The notes under the pieces were generated by a model, which saw nothing but the letters and a program-made list of their open reading frames with translations, did no database searches and was not told where the DNA came from. Made by a program: the position numbers and the translations under genes. Of a DNA stretch of 64,000 bases, positions 60,792 to 64,000 are shown in pieces; position 1 is the first letter of the stretch, and every line of letters starts with the position of its first letter. The stretch is from CAYHPY01 sp964358485 (GTDB lineage: Bacteria; Elusimicrobiota; Elusimicrobia; UBA1565; UBA9628). Location of the stretch: positions 19,535 to 83,534 of the forward strand of contig CAYHPY010000006.1 of NCBI GenBank assembly GCA_964358485.1. Reading direction: 5' to 3'.

Positions 60792-61036
60792 GGCCCGTCC
60801 AATATTTTTCGAAGGAATACCTGGAGCGGTGCCGGTCCATGCGGCCGGAGCAGATAATCCGGTTCCTGGATGATTTCCGGCTCCTGCATGCCCCACGGGA
60901 ACGGCCGCCGAAAAGCCGGCTGATCAGCATGAAGGTGCCGGAGCCGCTGCTGGAAAGCTTCAAGACCAAGGCTCGGTTGACTGGGGTGCCCTACCAGACC
61001 CAGATCAAGCGTCTGATGCGCGACTGGCTGAAGTAG
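60788..61036 (+). CDS. BrnA/CopG-like antitoxin candidate
   Basis: 82 residues. The C-terminal half (SMKVPEPLLESFKTKARLTGVPYQTQIKRLMRDWL) has the KVPEPLL...K..A...G.PYQTQI pattern of BrnA/CopG-type ribbon-helix-helix proteins. The N-terminal half (FSKEYLERCRSM...QIIRFLDDFR) may grip the toxin. It probably binds the 20-bp palindrome at 60306-60325 as a dimer of dimers. The start overlaps the toxin-candidate stop. Confidence 0.75.
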   Translation: MRPVQYFSKEYLERCRSMRPEQIIRFLDDFRLLHAPRERPPKSRLISMKVPEPLLESFKTKARLTGVPYQTQIKRLMRDWLK

Positions 61037-61101
61037 TCGGCCGGAGGTGATCGCCGCCTCGGGCCAAGCGCGGCGCCGTCCTCGGATTATGGGATTTATG
61101 G

Positions 61102-61107
61102 TACACT
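61102..61107 (+). promoter_or_regulatory. -10 box of doxX-dnaX-recR operon
   Basis: TACACT, ending six bases before ATG 61114. I see no consensus -35. The position again predicts a leaderless mRNA. Confidence 0.5.
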
Positions 61108-61113
61108 CCGTTG

Positions 61114-61494
61114 ATGCGCGGCGGCGACATCATGGCGCTGGCGGGACGGGTTCTTTTGGCGTCTTTGTTTCTTGCCTCGGCCTTCGGCAAGGTCACGAAC
61201 TTTTCCTCCACCGTCAAATTCATGGAATCCCACGGGGTCGTCTGGTCCGTGTTTTTTTGCGCGGCGTCCGCCGCGCTGGAAGCCGCCGCCGGGATCGCTT
61301 TGGTCCTGGGTTATTACTCCCGACTGGGGGCCGCGGCGCTGGCGGGATTTGTCGTGGTCGCCACCATGATCTTCCACCTCGGGCCCGACCAGCGGGTGCA
61401 GCTGCTTAAAAACCTCGCCATCGTCGGGGGCCTGCTCCAGGTCATGGCCTTCGGTCCGGGAGAGTTGAGCTTGGAGGGACGCCGCAATGTCTGA
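61114..61494 (+). CDS. DoxX family membrane protein
   Basis: 126 residues with four hydrophobic helices and the DoxX start (GRVLLASLFLASAFGKVTNF). The family includes quinone-linked membrane proteins of ill-defined role. I chose ATG 61114, six bases after a TACACT box, over a TTG one codon earlier. The end overlaps dnaX by 8 bases, so DNA replication/repair genes follow on the same mRNA. Confidence 0.85.
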   Translation: MRGGDIMALAGRVLLASLFLASAFGKVTNFSSTVKFMESHGVVWSVFFCAASAALEAAAGIALVLGYYSRLGAAALAGFVVVATMIFHLGPDQRVQLLKNLAIVGGLLQVMAFGPGELSLEGRRNV

Positions 61495-63169
61495 GACCCC
61501 GTACGTCGTCCTGGCGCGCAAGCACCGCCCCCAGACCTTCGACGACGTCCTGGGCCAGGAAGCCGTGTCCACCACCCTCAAAAACGCGCTGGCGGCGGGC
61601 CGCCTGGCCCACGCCTACCTGTTCACCGGTCCGCGGGGGGTGGGCAAGACCACCTTGGCCCGGATCATGGCCAAGGCGCTCAACTGCGCCAAGGGCGCGG
61701 GCCCCGAGCCGTGCGGCAAATGCGATCCCTGCCGGGAGATCGCCGCCTCCTCCTGCATCGACGTGCTGGAGATGGACGCGGCCTCCCACACCGGCGTGGA
61801 CAACGTGCGCGACAACATCATCGACACCGTGGCCCTGGCCACCAGCCGGGACCGCTACAAGGTGTTCATCATCGACGAGGCGCACATGCTTTCGGCCGGG
61901 GCCTTCAACGCCCTGCTCAAGACCCTGGAGGAGCCGCCCGCCCACGTGGTCTTCATCCTGGCCACCACGGAGTCGGCCAAGATCCCGGCCACCATCGCCT
62001 CGCGCTGTCAGCGGTTTCGCTTTCGGCCCGTCCCCGCCGACATTCTGGCCGGGCATCTGGGGGCCCTGGCCAAAAAGGAAAAAATCTCCATCGATCCCGC
62101 CGCCTTGGACCTTCTGGCCCGCTCGGCCGGGGGCTCGGTCCGCGACGGGGTCGGGCTTTTGGACCAGGCCCAGACCTACGGGGAGAAGCAGGTCACCGAG
62201 GAAGCGGTCCGGGAGATGTTCGGCTTCGCCCCGAAGGAGCTTTTGGCGGGGCTGGGGGCGGCGCTCCTGGCCCGGCAATCCCGGGAGCTGGCCCATTGGC
62301 TCAAGCGGGCCTACGAGGACGGGGTGGAAGCCTCCCAGATCCTGCGGGACATGCGCGACGCCTTGGAGCCGGTCTACCTGGAAAAGCTCGGCGCCGAGGC
62401 CGTCGGAGACCCGGAATGGCGCGAGCTGGCCGCGTCCGTCTCGCCCGACGGCCTGGCATTCATCCTCCGCCGCCTCAATCGGACCCTGGAGGAGTTGCGC
62501 AACAGCGATTCTCCCCGCTTGACCTTGGAACTGGGCCTGTTCGGCTGTCTGGAAGCCGCCGGGGACTTGGCGGCTTGGTTGGGGCGGTTGGAGGCCTTGG
62601 AAAGACGGTTGGCCTCGGGCGCGGCACCGGCGCAGGCCCCGCAACCGGCCGAAGTCGGGGACACCGCTCCGGTGGCAGTCAGGGGGGACACCACTAAAGT
62701 GGTGTCCCCGCCCCAGGCTTCGCCCCAAGCTTCGCCCCAGGGCCAGCCCCAGGGTTCTACCCGACAGATTTGGGCCCGCGTCCTGGAGGGGGTTTCCCGG
62801 GAAAAGCCCTCCCTGGGCGACGCCCTGGCCAAGGCCGGCGTCAAGGAAGTTTCCGCCGGGGAGTGGACTTTGACCTTGGCCCGGGAGTTCGACCTGAAGT
62901 CGGCGGAGCGGTCACTTCCCCTGATTGAGGCCAGTTTGGCCACAGTTTCCGGCCGCAAGATCCGCCTGCGCCTGGAGTTGGGGGCCGCCCCGGCTCCGGA
63001 GGAAGGGGGAGTCATCGTGGATGAGGGCATTCCTCCCTCGGCTGGGGCCACCCCGGTCGAGGGGGCCTGGAAGGACGTCACCGAAGGCGAGCCGGACTCC
63101 GGCAACCACCCCTTGAAAAAGGCCGAAAAAGTCCTGGGCGGGACCTTTAAAATCGTCAAAAAGAAATGA
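61487..63169 (+). CDS. dnaX: DNA polymerase III subunit gamma/tau
   Basis: 560 residues. The AAA+ clamp-loader module is complete: RPQTFDDVLGQE, Walker A GPRGVGKTT near residue 48, a four-Cys zinc site (CAKGAGPEPCGKCDPC), Walker B IIDEAHMLS near 127 and sensor/SRC motif SRCQRFRF. A Pro/Ala/Gln-rich linker (about 378-425) follows and then a C-terminal domain. Within the linker lies a 26-base perfect inverted repeat (62684-62709), probably an inserted repeat. The stop overlaps recR (ATGA). No YbaB gene stands between them. Confidence 0.96.
   Translation: MSETPYVVLARKHRPQTFDDVLGQEAVSTTLKNALAAGRLAHAYLFTGPRGVGKTTLARIMAKALNCAKGAGPEPCGKCDPCREIAASSCIDVLEMDAASHTGVDNVRDNIIDTVALATSRDRYKVFIIDEAHMLSAGAFNALLKTLEEPPAHVVFILATTESAKIPATIASRCQRFRFRPVPADILAGHLGALAKKEKISIDPAALDLLARSAGGSVRDGVGLLDQAQTYGEKQVTEEAVREMFGFAPKELLAGLGAALLARQSRELAHWLKRAYEDGVEASQILRDMRDALEPVYLEKLGAEAVGDPEWRELAASVSPDGLAFILRRLNRTLEELRNSDSPRLTLELGLFGCLEAAGDLAAWLGRLEALERRLASGAAPAQAPQPAEVGDTAPVAVRGDTTKVVSPPQASPQASPQGQPQGSTRQIWARVLEGVSREKPSLGDALAKAGVKEVSAGEWTLTLAREFDLKSAERSLPLIEASLATVSGRKIRLRLELGAAPAPEEGGVIVDEGIPPSAGATPVEGAWKDVTEGEPDSGNHPLKKAEKVLGGTFKIVKKK
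62684..62709. repeat. Perfect inverted repeat inside the dnaX linker
   Basis: GGGGACACCACT-aa-AGTGGTGTCCCC, 12-bp arms. It keeps the reading frame and encodes RGDTTKVVSP-like residues in a disordered linker. Such GGGGACACC...GGTGTCCCC hairpins recall REP-type mobile repeats. Confidence 0.7.
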
Positions 63170-63759
63170 GCCCTTGGAACCGCCTCATCGCGGCCTTCAA
63201 GCGTTTCCCCGGGATCGGCCCCAAGCAGGCCGAGCGCCTGGCCCTGCACGCCCTCCGGGCGCCCGTCTCGGAACTTGAGGAGTTGGCCACGGCCCTGCGT
63301 GAGGCCAAGGCCCGCATCCGGGCCTGTTCCCGGTGCTTCAATTACTCCGACCAGCCGATTTGCCCCCTTTGCTCGGACCCCGGCCGCGACCAAAGCCTGC
63401 TGTGCGTGGTGGAGGAGCCCCAGGACGTGGCCGCGGTGGAACGCTCCCGGAGCTACCGGGGGCTGTACCATGTTTTGCACGGTTGTCTGTCTCCGCTGGA
63501 CGGGATCGGCCCCGAGTCCATCCGGGCGGCGGAGCTCATTTCCCGGGTCAAGGCCGCCGGGCCGGGGCTGCGTGAGGTCATTTTGGCCACAGACATCGAC
63601 ACCGAGGGGGACGCCACCGCCCTCTACCTGACGGAACTTCTCAAGCCGCTCGGGGTTCGGACCAGCCGCATCGCCCAGGGGGTGCCCCTGGGGGGCGACC
63701 TGGATTACATCGACGAAAGAACGCTCGGCTGCGCCCTGACCGGGCGAAGGGAGGTTTAA
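63166..63759 (+). CDS. recR: Recombination protein RecR
   Basis: 197 residues, the usual length. An N-terminal HhH region (FKRFPGIGPKQAERLALH) is followed by a four-Cys zinc finger (CSRCFNYSDQPICPLC near 51-66). A TOPRIM domain comes next (VVEEPQDVAAVE near 78, ATDIDTEGDATALYL near 140) and the C-terminal QGVPLGGDLDYIDERTL. RecR helps load RecA at gaps with RecF/RecO. The start overlaps the dnaX stop. Confidence 0.96.
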   Translation: MSPWNRLIAAFKRFPGIGPKQAERLALHALRAPVSELEELATALREAKARIRACSRCFNYSDQPICPLCSDPGRDQSLLCVVEEPQDVAAVERSRSYRGLYHVLHGCLSPLDGIGPESIRAAELISRVKAAGPGLREVILATDIDTEGDATALYLTELLKPLGVRTSRIAQGVPLGGDLDYIDERTLGCALTGRREV

Positions 63760-63760
63760 G

Positions 63761-64000
63761 GTGAGGTACGAAAGCATCCTGGAGACCATCGGGGAAACCC
63801 CGCTCATCCGGCTCAACCGCGTGACGCGGGGGCTTAAGCCCAAGATTTACGTGAAAGCTGAGTTCTTCAATCCCGGCGGCTCGGTCAAGGACCGGATCGG
63901 GGTCACCATGATCGATGACGCCGAGCGCCGCGGCCTGCTCAAGCCCGGCGGCACCATCATCGAGGGGACCTCCGGCAACACCGGCATCGGCCTGGCCCTG
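63761..64000 (+). CDS. Cysteine synthase/cystathionine beta-synthase family, cut by window edge
   Basis: 80 residues are visible from GTG 63761, which has a GGGAGG ribosome site. The start (ILETIGETPLIRLNRVT), the PLP lysine K43 in PGGSVKDRIG, and EGTSGNTGIGLA are those of the CysK/CysM/CBS family. It makes cysteine from O-acetylserine and sulfide, or cystathionine from serine and homocysteine. The part that would tell them apart lies beyond the window. Confidence 0.93.
   Translation, partial: MRYESILETIGETPLIRLNRVTRGLKPKIYVKAEFFNPGGSVKDRIGVTMIDDAERRGLLKPGGTIIEGTSGNTGIGLAL

Noticed and set aside
61487..63169. Programmed frameshift in dnaX to make gamma and tau
   Set aside because: The A-rich stretch near 62070-62085 is in the clamp-loader core, too early for a useful gamma, and is not followed by a suitable stem. 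The hairpin at 62684 has no slippery heptamer before it.

Overview
The window is GC-rich bacterial chromosome, densely packed, with many 4-base ATGA/GTGA gene overlaps. The two type IV pilin-like proteins (30050-30559 and 42260-42730) share a long N-terminal block and a 'RKS.EG..K.NLGA.RSALSI.YGD.EG' core that I recognise from memory as typical of Elusimicrobiota. I could not check this by search. Gene order and content fit a free-living, high-GC member of that phylum or a close relative.

Layout. 1-8964 (mostly minus strand) is housekeeping: adenosine deaminase (cut by the edge), MTA phosphorylase, a receiver-only response regulator, glyA, a YwlE-like phosphatase, Sua5, RsmI, a GAF/HD-GYP protein and a NagZ-HEAT fusion. 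9053-13019 has a zinc-finger membrane protein, a class V aminotransferase-fold enzyme, a TumE/TumA-type toxin-antitoxin pair and a secreted alpha/beta hydrolase. 13030-21037 (minus) is a run of exported proteins plus one acyl-CoA dehydrogenase, ending with a tandem cystine-knot-like protein and a small secreted protein behind a structured leader. 21834-30009 (plus) holds a transglutaminase-like secreted protein, topA, an ECF sigma/anti-sigma pair and a TolC-RND efflux pair without an adaptor. 30050-35331 holds a pilin, a PilB-type ATPase with an unusual N-terminus and a lipoprotein. 35622-44380 holds further exported proteins including a zincin protease, then a GHKL-like membrane protein, a HEAT lipoprotein, a pilin with a disrupted leader motif, and class I fumarase.

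44657-56975 is the most unusual part. It encodes four caspase-fold (peptidase C14) proteins, each with a predicted signal peptide. One is fused to an HlyD-type membrane-fusion adaptor. One carries 14 WD40 repeats and is followed 9 bases later by a DUF4384 protein. One is a WD40-like protein whose caspase domain has lost both catalytic residues. One is an intact WD40-caspase with an EF-hand loop. This looks like an extracytoplasmic caspase network with an active/inactive pair and an envelope-spanning adaptor. A thiolase gene sits inside it.

57095-61036 holds two more toxin-antitoxin-like pairs, both with nucleotidyltransferase-fold members, flanking a metallophosphatase operon. 61114-64000 is DoxX, dnaX, recR and the start of a cysteine synthase gene.

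A genome-wide feature is visible: about fifteen genes have a TANNNT-like -10 box ending only 5-11 bases before the start codon, which implies leaderless mRNAs. At the three toxin-antitoxin loci the same zone carries perfect or near-perfect palindromes, probably autoregulatory operators.
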